This document shows, piece by piece, positions 1 to 7,764 of a stretch of DNA of 43,815 bases. Made by a program: the position numbers and the translations under genes. The stretch comes from an uncultured Desulfovibrio sp. (GTDB taxonomy: Bacteria; Desulfobacterota; Desulfovibrionia; Desulfovibrionales; Desulfovibrionaceae). The stretch covers positions 1-43,815 of the forward strand of contig NZ_CALUWS010000026.1 of assembly GCF_944324525.1 (NCBI RefSeq), in the 5' to 3' direction. The notes under the pieces were generated by a model. The model made no database searches, was not told the DNA's origin, and saw nothing but the letters and a program-made list of their open reading frames with translations. Position 1 is the first letter of the stretch, and each line of letters opens with the position of its first letter.

Positions 1-235
1 TCGCGCTCTGCTGTCGATGTCCGTAAGGCTCCTGCCTCGCCTAACGGACACGGCCCCTCGGGCCGCCTTTCGGTCGCGCTCTGCTGTCGATGTCCGTAAG
101 GCTCCTGCCTCGCCTAACGGACACGGCCCCTCGGGCCGCCTTTCGGTCGCTGCCGGCGCGGGAGGGGATCCCCTTCCCACCAAGCCCCCCATCCCCTCCC
201 CAGCGCGCTTTCACCTGGGGAAGAGACAAGGGCGA
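1..235. repeat. Tandem 73-bp repeat plus GC-rich intergenic module (left edge)
   Basis: Two head-to-tail copies of a 73-bp unit begin at bases 1 and 74 and are essentially identical. Each contains the words CTGTCGATGTCCGTAAGG and GGGCCGCCTTTCGG. A third partial start at about 147 diverges into a second module ending in CCCCAGCGCGCTTT. The same modules recur at about 14.6, 26.1, 31.2 and 34.8 kb, always between genes. Short ORFs predicted here are low-complexity translations of the repeat and are not genes. The left end may be cut by the window edge. Confidence 0.9.
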
Positions 236-278
236 GGCTCCCCCCGCCGCCAAGCGGCCTTCACGGGGACAATGCTTG

Positions 279-307
279 TTGCGCCGCGCTGCAACCTTGG
301 CTATCAT
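279..307 (+). promoter_or_regulatory. Candidate sigma70 promoter for nfnAB
   Basis: A -35-like TTGCGC lies at 279-284 and a -10-like TATCAT at 302-307, separated by 17 bases. This would place transcription start near 314, about 30 bases before the nfnA start codon. The match is 8 of 12 consensus positions, so this is a plausible but unproven promoter. Confidence 0.4.
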
Positions 308-344
308 TTGCCGCACATTCACATTTTTTCGCAGGAGTGGCCCC

Positions 345-1184
345 ATGCCGACACCCATTCTGGAAAAGGAAAGCCTCATTCCGGGCAGGACCAGCAAACT
401 GGTCCTGCATGCGCCGCAGATCGCACGCAACGCCCGCCCCGGGCATTTCGTCATGCTGCGCATGAGCCCCGAAGGCGAGCGCATCCCGCTCACCATCGCC
501 GATACCGACCCTGAAAAGGGGACCATCGTCATCGTCTATCTGGTCATGGGCAAGAGTACGGCCCTGCTGGAAGACCTCAAGGCCGGAGACAGCATCCTCG
601 ACGTCTGCGGGCCGCTCGGCAAACCCACCCATATCGAGAAAAAGGGGACCGTCGTCTGTGTGGGCGGCGGCACGGGCATCGCCGCCATGCACCACATCGC
701 CAAGGGGCACTGGCGGGCCGGCAACCGCGTGGTGGGCGTCATCGGCGCGCGCACCAAGGATCTGCTGCTCTTTGAAAAGGAGCTTTCCAGCTTCGCCCAT
801 GAACTGCTCATCTCCACCGATGACGGCAGCTATGGCCGCAAGGGCCTTGTGACCGACCTTTTGCGCGAACGTCTGGAAACGGACAAGGACGTCTTCGAAG
901 TGGTGGCCGTGGGCCCTGTGCCCATGATGGCCGCCGTGGCCGAGACCACCCGCTCCTTCGGCGTGCGCACCACCGTCAGCCTCAACCCCATCATGGTGGA
1001 CGGCATCGGCATGTGCGGCGCCTGTCGCGTGACCGTGGGCGGCAAGACCAAGTTCGCCTGTGTGGACGGCCCCGAATTCGACGGCCATCAGGTGGATTTT
1101 GCCGAACTGCGCCGCCGTCTCGGCGCTTTCCGCGAACAGGAGAAGATCTCCCTTGATCAGTACAGGAGCCAGCATGGAAACTAA
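345..1184 (+). CDS. nfnA: NfnA: small subunit of NADH-dependent ferredoxin:NADP+ oxidoreductase
   Basis: This 279-residue protein is the FAD and [2Fe-2S] subunit of the cytosolic electron-bifurcating transhydrogenase. With NfnB it couples ferredoxin and NADH oxidation to NADP+ reduction. An FAD-binding reductase fold is followed by a nucleotide-binding GGGTGIAAMHH at about residues 108-117. The [2Fe-2S] region contains C224, C227 and C239 (MCGACRVTVGG); the family uses an aspartate as fourth ligand. The ATG at 345 is chosen because GCAGGAG lies 8 bases upstream. The open frame extends further upstream only into repeat DNA. It overlaps nfnB by 11 bases, so the two are translationally coupled. 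Older annotations call the family sulfide dehydrogenase or glutamate synthase-like. Confidence 0.93.
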   Translation: MPTPILEKESLIPGRTSKLVLHAPQIARNARPGHFVMLRMSPEGERIPLTIADTDPEKGTIVIVYLVMGKSTALLEDLKAGDSILDVCGPLGKPTHIEKKGTVVCVGGGTGIAAMHHIAKGHWRAGNRVVGVIGARTKDLLLFEKELSSFAHELLISTDDGSYGRKGLVTDLLRERLETDKDVFEVVAVGPVPMMAAVAETTRSFGVRTTVSLNPIMVDGIGMCGACRVTVGGKTKFACVDGPEFDGHQVDFAELRRRLGAFREQEKISLDQYRSQHGN

Positions 1185-2592
1185 GGAAAAAAAGACCGTC
1201 GCCCCGCGTACGGACATGCCCTGTCAGCCTGCCGACGTGCGCGCCCGCAATTTCGACGAAGTGGCTCTCGGCTATACCAAGGAAATGGCCATGCAGGAGG
1301 CCGCCCGCTGCCTGCAGTGCAAAAATCCCCGCTGCGTCAAGGGCTGCCCGGTGGAAGTGCCCATCCGCGACTTCATCGGCGAGGTGGCGCGCGGCAACTT
1401 TGACGCCGCCTACCGCATCATCAAGACCACCAACAGCCTGCCCGCCGTCTGCGGCCGCGTCTGCCCACAGGAGAACCAGTGCGAAGGCAACTGCATCCTC
1501 AAGGCCAAGGGCCAGCCTGTGGCCATCGGCCGTCTGGAGCGCTTCGTGGCCGACAACCACATCGCCTCTTCGGCCTGTGAGCAGGTCACGGGCACCAATT
1601 CCTGTGCCGTGCCGCTGGGCAACAAAAAGATGGCCTGCATCGGCTCCGGTCCGGCCTCGCTGACCTGCGCGGGCGTCTGCGCCGCCGCGGGCATCAAGGT
1701 GGACGTGTTCGAGGCCCTGCACGAGCCGGGCGGCGTGCTCATCTACGGCATCCCGGCCTTCCGTCTGCCCAAGAACGTGGTGGCTACCGAAGTCAACGGC
1801 CTGCGTCAGACCGGCGTGGACTTCCATCTCAACCATGTGGGCGGCCGCACGGTGAGCGTGACCGAACTGGCCAAGGAATACGACGCCGTGTTCATCGGCG
1901 TGGGCGCGGGCCTGCCGGTCTTCCTCGGCGTGCCCGGCGAGAATCTGGTGGGCGTCTTCTCGGCCAATGAATATCTCACCCGCGTGAACCTCGGCCGCGC
2001 CTACGACTTCCCCAACCACGACACCCCGGCCTTCCTCGGCAAAAACGTTACCGTGTTCGGCGCGGGCAACGTGGCTATGGACGCCGCCCGCACCGCCCTG
2101 CGCATGGGCGCGGAAAACGTCCACATCGTCTATCGCCGTACCCGTGCGGAAATGCCCGCCCGTCATGAGGAAGTGGAACATGCCGAGGAGGAAGGCGTGA
2201 AATTCGCCATGCTCTCGGCGCCTGTCCGCTTCAACGGCGACGACGAGATGCGCCTTGTTTCCGTCACCCTGCAGAAGATGGAACTGGGCGAACCGGACGC
2301 CTCCGGCCGCCGCCGCCCCGTGCCGGTGCCGGGCTCGGAGTATGACCTGCCCACCGATCTGGCCATCGTGGCTTTGGGCACGCGCTCCAATCCCATCCTG
2401 CTGGAAGCCACCGAAGGGCTGGACAAGACCGAACGCGGCTACATCAAGGTCAATGAAGAGACCGGGGAAACCTCCCTGCCCAACGTCTTCGCCGGCGGCG
2501 ACATCGTCACCGGCGCGGCCACGGTCATCCTGGCCATGGGCGCGGGCCGCAAGGCCGGTCAGGAGATCGTCCGCCGTCTCGGCGGCATGTAA
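1174..2592 (+). CDS. nfnB: NfnB: large subunit of NADH-dependent ferredoxin:NADP+ oxidoreductase
   Basis: This 472-residue subunit carries two [4Fe-4S] clusters, FAD and the NADP(H) site, and is homologous to the small subunit of glutamate synthase (GltD). The N-terminal cysteines appear in CLQCKNPRCVKGC and CGRVCPQENQCEGNC. A dinucleotide-binding GSGPASLTCAG follows, with the downstream GGVLIYGIPAFRLPK motif of the GltD/NfnB family. A second Rossmann motif, GAGNVAMDAARTALR, is followed by VYRR, typical of NADPH binding. Length is normal for the family. The absence of a glutaminase partner and the adjacent nfnA argue for Nfn rather than glutamate synthase. Confidence 0.93.
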   Translation: METKEKKTVAPRTDMPCQPADVRARNFDEVALGYTKEMAMQEAARCLQCKNPRCVKGCPVEVPIRDFIGEVARGNFDAAYRIIKTTNSLPAVCGRVCPQENQCEGNCILKAKGQPVAIGRLERFVADNHIASSACEQVTGTNSCAVPLGNKKMACIGSGPASLTCAGVCAAAGIKVDVFEALHEPGGVLIYGIPAFRLPKNVVATEVNGLRQTGVDFHLNHVGGRTVSVTELAKEYDAVFIGVGAGLPVFLGVPGENLVGVFSANEYLTRVNLGRAYDFPNHDTPAFLGKNVTVFGAGNVAMDAARTALRMGAENVHIVYRRTRAEMPARHEEVEHAEEEGVKFAMLSAPVRFNGDDEMRLVSVTLQKMELGEPDASGRRRPVPVPGSEYDLPTDLAIVALGTRSNPILLEATEGLDKTERGYIKVNEETGETSLPNVFAGGDIVTGAATVILAMGAGRKAGQEIVRRLGGM

Positions 2593-2609
2593 CAGGCAAA
2601 CGTCATCAT

Positions 2610-2664
2610 GGGAGACGGGAGGCGTGCGGCACTGGCCGGAGCGTCTCCCGCTCCCTCTTTTTTT
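2610..2664 (+). terminator. Intrinsic terminator after nfnAB
   Basis: GGGAGACG at 2610-2617 pairs with CGTCTCCC at 2642-2649. A run of seven T residues follows at 2658-2664. The hairpin begins 17 bases after the nfnB stop and separates the nfn operon from the PHP gene. Confidence 0.75.
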
Positions 2665-2757
2665 CCCTGCGCGCCACAGGCTGCGGCGCTCCCCCGGCCC
2701 GGCGGCAAGGCTCCCCTCACCCTCTCCCGGCATCGACCGGAACCACAAGGACAGGCC

Positions 2758-3588
2758 ATGATCTTGCGGGATCTGCACACCCACACCCTCTATTCTCACG
2801 GCCGCAACACCCCGGCGGAGATGTACGCCGCCGCCGAGGCCGCCGGTCTGCGTCTCTACGGCTTCAGCGAGCACTCTCCCCGCCCGCGGGGCTATACCTA
2901 CAGCCACGAATACCGCGAACAGCTCGAGGCGCACATGGAGGATTATGTGCGCGAGGTGGCGGCCCTCAAGGCCCAGGCCGAAGCGGATCCCTCCCGCTGT
3001 CAGGTGCTCTTCGGCATGGAATTCGACTGGCTGGATGCGGAAGAAGCCTTCGTGCGCGCCGCCGCTGCCGCCTACGACTTCGACTACCGCCTCGGCAGCG
3101 TCCACTATCTCGGCACCTGGGGCTTCGACGACAAGCTGGAAGACTGGGATATCTCGCAAGACGCCTGCGAACAGCATTACCGCGCCTATTTCGCCGCCTG
3201 GCGGAACATGATCGCGTCCGGCCTGTTCGACATCGCGGCCCACCCCGACATCATCAAGCTGTTCAGCGTACAGAAGTTCCATACCTGGCTGGCCAAGGCC
3301 GACAGTCAGGCGCTGGTGCGCAGCGCCCTTGCCGAACTGCGGGACGCCGGCATGAGCATGGAGATCTCCTCGGCCGGCCTGCGCAAGCCCTGCCGCGAGA
3401 TCTACCCCTGCCCCACCTTCATGCGCCTTGCCGCCGAACTGTCCGTGCCGGTGAGCTTTGCCTCCGACGCCCACGGCATCGAAGAAGTGGCCTACGCCTT
3501 CCCGCAGCTCGCCAACTACGCCCGCGCCTTCGGCATCACCGAAAGCGTCTGGTTCGTGCGCGGCCGGATGCACCGGGAAGCATTTTAG
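2758..3588 (+). CDS. PHP-domain phosphatase, histidinol-phosphatase (HisK) family
   Basis: A 276-residue PHP-superfamily metal-dependent phosphoesterase. The opening MILRDLHTHTLYSHG supplies the first metal-binding histidines (H7, H9). Later metal motifs are SEHSPRP near residue 40, GMEFDW near 86, AAHPDIIK near 161 and FASDAHG near 240. This set and the size fit the HisJ/HisK-type histidinol-phosphatase family, which dephosphorylates histidinol phosphate in histidine synthesis. No other his genes are nearby, so the substrate is a family-level inference. The ATG at 2758 is preferred because the upstream extension is terminator and repeat-like DNA. Confidence 0.82.
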   Translation: MILRDLHTHTLYSHGRNTPAEMYAAAEAAGLRLYGFSEHSPRPRGYTYSHEYREQLEAHMEDYVREVAALKAQAEADPSRCQVLFGMEFDWLDAEEAFVRAAAAAYDFDYRLGSVHYLGTWGFDDKLEDWDISQDACEQHYRAYFAAWRNMIASGLFDIAAHPDIIKLFSVQKFHTWLAKADSQALVRSALAELRDAGMSMEISSAGLRKPCREIYPCPTFMRLAAELSVPVSFASDAHGIEEVAYAFPQLANYARAFGITESVWFVRGRMHREAF

Positions 3589-3604
3589 GGGCTGTCGTCA
3601 GTGT

Positions 3605-3657
3605 GGGGGGAAGGGGAACCCCTTTCGCTAGCGCGCAAAGGGGTTCCCCTTCCCCCC
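3605..3657. repeat. Perfect 21-bp inverted repeat (GC-rich palindrome, variant CCTTT)
   Basis: The left arm 3605-3625 (GGGGGGAAGGGGAACCCC followed by TTT) and right arm 3637-3657 are perfect complements around an 11-base loop. The same palindrome occurs at 14424 and 19310, where the loop-proximal pairs are CC/GG instead of TT/AA. Both arms changed together, so the stem is kept. It lies 16 bases after the PHP gene stop and may act as a transcription end or RNA-stabilising hairpin. Confidence 0.9.
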
Positions 3658-4127
3658 ATACCCCCCAACCCCTCCCCAAACGCGCTTTACCGCCTCCCTG
3701 CTCCGGCATCACGGCACCCAAGCCCTCCCCCGACCCCACCGCAGCCAAAATCTGTAAAAAAACAGGACGGTTTGCGCTGTCCGGTCTCTTTTTCATCCCG
3801 ACGGGGGACAAAACAGCCACGCGACGCCTTGCCAGCCCGCGCCGCCCGACATGTACCCTGATAAAAGTTTTGGGAAAGGAGTTCCTCTTCCCCCCACACC
3901 CCTACCCCCTCCTCAAACGCGCTTTACTGCATCCCTGCTCCGGCGTCACGGCATCCAAGCCGTCCCCGACCCTACCGCAGCCAAAGTCTGTACAAAAGGC
4001 CGGACGGTTTACGCTGTCCGGTCTCTTTTTCATCCCGCTGGGGGACAAAACAGCCACGCGACGCCTTGCCGGTCCGCGACGCCCGACATGTACTCTGATA
4101 AAAGTTTTGGGAAAGGAGAGGGGGAGC
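3651..4127. repeat. 237-bp direct tandem duplication in intergenic DNA
   Basis: Two diverged copies lie head to tail with a constant period of 237 bases. For example, CGCGCTTTAC occurs at 3681 and 3918, and ATAAAAGTTTTGGGAAAGG at 3861 and 4098. Each copy contains the words CTGTCCGGTCTCTTTTTCATCCCG and GACAAAACAGCCACGCGACG. Differences are scattered substitutions, so the duplication is not recent. Predicted ORFs crossing it are short, overlap on both strands and look non-coding. Nothing else is recognised between the PHP gene and cooF. Confidence 0.9.
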
Positions 4128-4196
4128 GCGAGGGGGAGAGGGATAACCGTTTTTCAAAACGGTTTCCCTCTCCCCCTCGCATGATCACTTTTTTTT
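4128..4196 (+). repeat. Long palindromic hairpin with T-tract
   Basis: The outer stem GCGAGGGGGAGAGGG (4128-4142) pairs with its complement at 4166-4180. An inner stem ACCGTTTT/AAAACGGT lies between them. A run of eight T residues follows at 4189-4196, so it may terminate plus-strand transcription. A relative at 18678-18728 keeps the outer stem but has a different, still paired, inner stem. Confidence 0.8.
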
Positions 4197-4235
4197 CGTG
4201 GGGTGCACATACGGGCATCGACAGTTCCCTCCAAA

Positions 4236-4271
4236 ACGAAACATCCCCCGGCATAATCACGTCGGGGGATG
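4236..4271 (-). terminator. Intrinsic terminator of the coo operon
   Basis: CATCCCCCG at 4242-4250 and CGGGGGATG at 4263-4271 form a 9-bp stem with a 12-base loop. Read on the minus strand, TTTCG and further T residues follow. It lies about 25 bases beyond the cooF stop codon. Confidence 0.75.
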
Positions 4272-4296
4272 GTGTTTACCTGGGCATCATCCGGGG

Positions 4297-4929
4297 TCAG
4301 GCGTTATCCTGCGCCGGGGGCTGGGCGGCGTCCTGCGCCAGCGGGGCCGCAGGTTCCAGCGGGTTGGCGGGCTTTTCCACGGCGGCGGGCTTCTTTTCGG
4401 GCAGGGGCGCTTCCACCACGCTGCCGTCCGGCAGCACCATGGACAGGGCCCGCACCGGGCAGGCCTCCATGCAGGCGGTGATGCGCTTGCCGTTCTCCTC
4501 GCGCCAGGCCTTGCACATGTCGCAGCGCACGGCCACCTCGCGCCGGGAACGCTGGGCCATGGTCTCGGTGCCGTCGGCGGCCATGTCCGGCATGCCGATG
4601 GTATCCAGGGTGATGGTACCGTAGGGGCAGACCGCGATGCAGAGCTTGCAGGCCACACAGAGCTGTACGCGCATGTTGATGCGTCCGTCCTTGTCCTGCT
4701 GCAGGGCCCCGGTGGGGCAGATGGCGCAGCAGGGCGCGGGCTCGCACTGATGGCAGCGCACCGTCGTGCGGAAGCCCTCGGCCTTGACCACCTGCACGCG
4801 CGAGACGAGCACGTCGCGGTGCTTCATGGCCTCCTTGAAGCTCATGCCGTGGTGGGCCGCGATGCAGGCCACTTCGCAGCGGCGGCAGGCGCGGCACTTG
4901 TCGGGAACAACTTGAATATGCTCAATCAT
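4297..4929 (-). CDS. cooF: CooF-like polyferredoxin, electron-transfer subunit of the Coo hydrogenase
   Basis: This 210-residue iron-sulfur protein would pass electrons to or from the hydrogenase. Four cysteine groups are visible: CRACRRCEVAC at residue 12, CHQCEPAPCCAICP, CVACKLCIAVCP, and the split CDMC...CMEACP. This is the layout of the CooF/HycB/DmsB family with four [4Fe-4S] clusters. The last 40 residues are rich in Ala, Pro and Gln and are probably disordered. The ATG at 4929 is chosen over an upstream Met because GGAG lies 8 bases before it, directly after the hypA stop. It is the last gene of the operon. In CO-oxidising organisms CooF links CO dehydrogenase to the hydrogenase; no cooS is in this window, so the electron donor here is unknown. 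Confidence 0.87.
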   Translation of the reverse strand: MIEHIQVVPDKCRACRRCEVACIAAHHGMSFKEAMKHRDVLVSRVQVVKAEGFRTTVRCHQCEPAPCCAICPTGALQQDKDGRINMRVQLCVACKLCIAVCPYGTITLDTIGMPDMAADGTETMAQRSRREVAVRCDMCKAWREENGKRITACMEACPVRALSMVLPDGSVVEAPLPEKKPAAVEKPANPLEPAAPLAQDAAQPPAQDNA

Positions 4930-4933
4930 GCTT

Positions 4934-5302
4934 TTACTCCGCTTCCACATCAAGGCCCATGAGGGTCAGTCCGTGTCCGCCGCTGAAACGCAGCCGCTCC
5001 CCGCCGCATTCCGGGCAGACGAAATGCCGCCGGGTCAAGGCAAAGGCCGCGCCGCAGGCGTCACAGCGGCAATCCAGCGGGGCCGTTTCCAACACGAGTT
5101 CGGCCCCTTGCGCCGGGCCGTTCTCGGCAAAGAGCTCGAAACAGGCCCGCAGGGTCTCCGGCTCCACGCAGGAGAGCAGCCCCAGGCGGCAGGTGAGACG
5201 GCTGATGCGCTTCACCCGCCGGGCATCGGGCCGGGCGTTGTGCTCCTCCACGGCCCGGACGGCCGTACGGAGCAGCCCCTGAACGAGCGCCGCCTCGTGC
5301 AT
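4934..5302 (-). CDS. hypA: HypA/HybF hydrogenase nickel-insertion accessory protein
   Basis: At 122 residues this is a full-length HypA. The N-terminal Met-His-Glu (H2, E3) is the family's nickel site. A zinc site is formed by C80/C83 (CDAC) and C96/C99 (CPEC). HypA works with HypB to deliver nickel to the [NiFe]-hydrogenase large subunit. Its place directly after cooH, 10 bases from the stop, suggests a dedicated maturation factor for this hydrogenase. Confidence 0.93.
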   Translation of the reverse strand: MHEAALVQGLLRTAVRAVEEHNARPDARRVKRISRLTCRLGLLSCVEPETLRACFELFAENGPAQGAELVLETAPLDCRCDACGAAFALTRRHFVCPECGGERLRFSGGHGLTLMGLDVEAE

Positions 5303-5312
5303 GCCCCGCCGC

Positions 5313-6401
5313 TCAGCGTTCCGTGCAGGACACGCAGGGGTCGATGCTGTTGGTGATCAGCGCCACATCGGCCACGGTGCAGTCCCGCATCATGACGCCG
5401 AGGGCTTCCCAGTTCATGTAGGACGGTACCCGCCACTTGAGCCGGGCCGGCATATCCGTATCATTGGTACGGATGTAGTAGAAAACTTCGCCGCGCGGCG
5501 CTTCGCTGCGGGCGCAGGCCTCCGCCGGGTGGATCTGGTTCATGGGCGCGGTCACCGGCCCGTCCGGGCACTTCTCGCAGCACTGCCGGATGATGCGGAA
5601 GGACTGGAAGATCTCATCCAGACGCACCAGCGTCCGGCTGTTGACGCAGCAGCCGTCCCGGTGGATGACATCGAATTCCAGTTCGGGATAGGCCGCATAG
5701 GGCGAATCCTTGCGCACGTCATGCGTGATGCCCGACCCGCGGGCCACGGGGCCCACCACGCCCAGCCGCACGGCGTCCTCCAGCGGCAGCAGACCAAGAC
5801 CGCGCGTGCGGCCCAGCAGCATGGGGTCGTTGTCGTAGATGTCGCGGATCTCTTCCACGGCGGGCTCCATCTTGTCCAGCATGGACAGGATGTAGTCGAA
5901 GTGCCGGGGCTCCACATCGCACTTGACGCCGCCGATGCAGTTGGACGCCAGGTTCATGCGGTTTCCGTAGACGGTCTCCTTGACGTCCTGCATCATCTCC
6001 CGCACTTCCATGACGTGCATGAAAAGGGACTTGTAGCCGATGATATGCGCCTGGATGGCCGTATTGAAGAGGTGCGAGGCCACCCGCTTGATCTCTTCGG
6101 CCATGACGCGCAGATAGCGGGCGCGCGGCGGGATGACGATGCCCAGCACGTTTTCCACGGCCATGCAGTAGGTGAAGGAATGGCTGTTGGAACAGAGCGA
6201 GCAGACGCGCTCGGTCAGCGTGGTGTTCTGGATAAGGTTGCGCTGGCTGGCCAGGGCTTCCATGCCGCGGTGCACATGCCCGGAGGTAAGCTCCACCTTG
6301 CGGATGATCTCGCCATCCACGGTGAGATGGAAGTAGACGGGCTCCTCAAGCGCCACATGCACCGGGCCGAGGGGCATTTGAAAGGTCGTGGGCGTGCTCA
6401 T
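5313..6401 (-). CDS. cooH: CooH: [NiFe]-hydrogenase large (catalytic) subunit, NuoD-related
   Basis: This 362-residue protein is the catalytic subunit of the membrane-bound energy-converting hydrogenase that evolves H2 while moving ions. The four Ni-binding cysteines are present: C67 and C70 in RVCSLCSNSH, and C356 and C359 in DPCVSC near the C-terminus. The protein ends three residues after the last cysteine, so it lacks the C-terminal extension that maturation proteases remove in most [NiFe]-hydrogenases. The same is known for Rhodospirillum CooH. The ATG at 6401 overlaps the cooU stop by 4 bases; a longer frame upstream is a shadow of cooU. Confidence 0.94.
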   Translation of the reverse strand: MSTPTTFQMPLGPVHVALEEPVYFHLTVDGEIIRKVELTSGHVHRGMEALASQRNLIQNTTLTERVCSLCSNSHSFTYCMAVENVLGIVIPPRARYLRVMAEEIKRVASHLFNTAIQAHIIGYKSLFMHVMEVREMMQDVKETVYGNRMNLASNCIGGVKCDVEPRHFDYILSMLDKMEPAVEEIRDIYDNDPMLLGRTRGLGLLPLEDAVRLGVVGPVARGSGITHDVRKDSPYAAYPELEFDVIHRDGCCVNSRTLVRLDEIFQSFRIIRQCCEKCPDGPVTAPMNQIHPAEACARSEAPRGEVFYYIRTNDTDMPARLKWRVPSYMNWEALGVMMRDCTVADVALITNSIDPCVSCTER

Positions 6402-6934
6402 GCCATGTTCCCCCTGTCCTTGAGGATGCGTTCCCAGAGGTCGGTGGTGCAAGCGCCGTTCATCATGACCGACAGCGGCACGGCCTCGTTGAGCACGCCC
6501 GCGTCCAGCTCCTCGTCAAGGAAGAGACGGCGCGGGTTGGGGTGCCCTTCCACACGGATGGCGTACAGCTCCATCATTTCCCGCTCGTGCCAGTCGGCAT
6601 TGGCGAACAGGGGCGTGATGGACGGCACGGTCTGCCATTCGCTGCCCAGGTTCACCGTCAGATTGTAGATCACGCCCTCCAGCTCGAAGTGATAGCAGAT
6701 CTCCTGCTGCTGTTCGCTGAGCTGATGCCGGTTGTACGCCGAGATCATGCACAGGCGCGCGCCGGCCTCCTTCAGACGGGCGGCGGCCTGCGGCAGCCGG
6801 CGCGGCTGGGGCAGCTTAAACCAGTGATAGGCGTTGCCGTAGGCGTCCGTGCTGTGATGGACGGCGGCGGGAGAGCCGCAGTCGCCGGTCAGCGCGTCGA
6901 TGAGCCCCGGACGGCCCTTGATGATATCCTGCAT
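6398..6934 (-). CDS. cooU: CooU: NuoC/30-kDa-like subunit of the Coo hydrogenase
   Basis: A 178-residue cofactor-free subunit of the hydrogenase's peripheral arm, related to complex I subunit NuoC. The diagnostic stretch is WHEREMMELYAIRVEGHPNPRRLFLDE, close to the complex I 30-kDa signature (E-R-E-x-x-D-x-x-G-I-x-F-x-G-H-P-x-x-R-R), with a tyrosine replacing the usual Asp-Phe region. The start at 6934 is preceded by AAAGGATAG. It overlaps cooH by 4 bases (ATGA), indicating coupled translation. Confidence 0.9.
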   Translation of the reverse strand: MQDIIKGRPGLIDALTGDCGSPAAVHHSTDAYGNAYHWFKLPQPRRLPQAAARLKEAGARLCMISAYNRHQLSEQQQEICYHFELEGVIYNLTVNLGSEWQTVPSITPLFANADWHEREMMELYAIRVEGHPNPRRLFLDEELDAGVLNEAVPLSVMMNGACTTDLWERILKDRGNMA

Positions 6935-6944
6935 GACTATCCTT

Positions 6945-6958
6945 TGCCCGATCGGGCA
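6945..6958. repeat. 14-bp perfect palindrome between cooX and cooU
   Basis: TGCCCGATCGGGCA lies in the 26-base gap between the cooX stop and the cooU start, the longest gap inside the otherwise tightly packed operon. It could be an intercistronic RNA hairpin affecting mRNA decay or ribosome access at cooU. No T-run follows, so it is not a typical terminator. Confidence 0.5.
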
Positions 6959-6960
6959 GC

Positions 6961-7545
6961 TTATTTCTTCACGGGAGAGGCCGATACGGCCACACTGTCA
7001 TCTTGCGCCCGTCCCTCGCCGGACGCGGGCAGATGGCAGGTATTGCGCTTGGCGTCCTCGATCTGGCGGCACTTGGGGCAGAGATGCCGGATGACGTCCG
7101 GATCGAGGCTCGTGTTGTGTGCATAGAGTTTGCGGGCCAGCGGCAGCGGGATGGGCCGGATGAGCGAACCGCAATGGGAGCAGGGCTCATAGGTGATGGT
7201 CTGCTGCTCCAGCATGCCGAACTTGTCCGCCTCCACATGGGCATGATGCCAGTCGTCGTCGATGGTGATGGCCCCGGTGGGGCAGTAATGCCGGCAGGAG
7301 GCGCACAGACAGCAGGAGTCCTGCCAGACGCTGATGGTATAGCCGGATCCGTCCTCATTGTGCCGGATATGGATGGCCCCGGCCGTGCAGGAATAACGGC
7401 ACATGCCGCAGCCCATGCAGAGCTCGGGATCGATGCGCACCGTACCGCGGATGCGCTCCGGCGAAAAGGTCTCTCCCAGCGGGAAGGGATCCGTGCTCGG
7501 CCCCTCAAGGAGATTGCGGAAAAGAATCTTCAGAAAGCCTGCCAT
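6961..7545 (-). CDS. cooX: CooX: two-cluster ferredoxin-like (NuoI-type) subunit
   Basis: This 194-residue protein belongs to the peripheral arm of the Coo hydrogenase and relates to NuoI/HycF. Two [4Fe-4S] motifs are clear: C43-C46-C49-C53 (CMGCGMCRYSC) and C78-C81-C84-C88. A second pair, C122/C125 (CSHC) and C156/C159 (CPKC), could bind zinc or another metal in a ribbon, as in some HycF/EchF relatives. The start at 7545 is preferred over an ORF start at 7620 because a GGAG lies just upstream and the stop of the preceding 71-aa gene is only 2 bases away. Confidence 0.9.
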   Translation of the reverse strand: MAGFLKILFRNLLEGPSTDPFPLGETFSPERIRGTVRIDPELCMGCGMCRYSCTAGAIHIRHNEDGSGYTISVWQDSCCLCASCRHYCPTGAITIDDDWHHAHVEADKFGMLEQQTITYEPCSHCGSLIRPIPLPLARKLYAHNTSLDPDVIRHLCPKCRQIEDAKRNTCHLPASGEGRAQDDSVAVSASPVKK

Positions 7546-7547
7546 AT

Positions 7548-7763
7548 TCACTCCTTGGGGACGCCGCTCTCGCGGCGGGGCGCCGTCAGCATGCCGCAGA
7601 CATGGTGACAGACCCCGCAACGGCGGCAGGCGCTCTCCCCTTCCATACGGGCGTTCAGGGATGTCAGCTGCTCGTTGAGGCCGCGCAGCAGCCCGCCCAG
7701 CCGGGCCCGCAGCCGCCGCAGGGGCGAGGCGGCCCCGTGGCCCATGTTCCGCCCTGCCGTCAT
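7548..7763 (-). CDS. Small one-cluster ferredoxin-like protein in the coo operon
   Basis: This 71-residue ORF sits exactly between cooL and cooX. It starts 1 base after the cooL stop, has a CTGGAGG ribosome site, and stops 2 bases before the cooX ATG. Such packing strongly supports translation. The first 40 residues are basic and look helical (PLRRLRARLGGLLRGLNEQL). C46-C49-C52-C56 (CRRCGVCHHVC) matches the spacing of one [4Fe-4S] ferredoxin motif, but the usual proline after the last cysteine is Gly. It is not one of the canonical cooMKLXUH subunits as I know them. It may be an extra electron-transfer or assembly subunit. Confidence 0.75.
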   Translation of the reverse strand: MTAGRNMGHGAASPLRRLRARLGGLLRGLNEQLTSLNARMEGESACRRCGVCHHVCGMLTAPRRESGVPKE

Positions 7764-7764
7764 C

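Noticed and set aside
991-3573. 860-codon minus-strand frame opposite nfnB and the PHP gene
   Set aside because: It is antisense to two clear enzymes, low-complexity His/Gly/Ala, and has no family features.
3603-4624. Plus-strand ORFs of 193 and 257 codons across the 3.6-4.6 kb gap
   Set aside because: They translate repeat DNA and the antisense of cooF, lack ribosome sites, and the two repeat copies are read in different ways.
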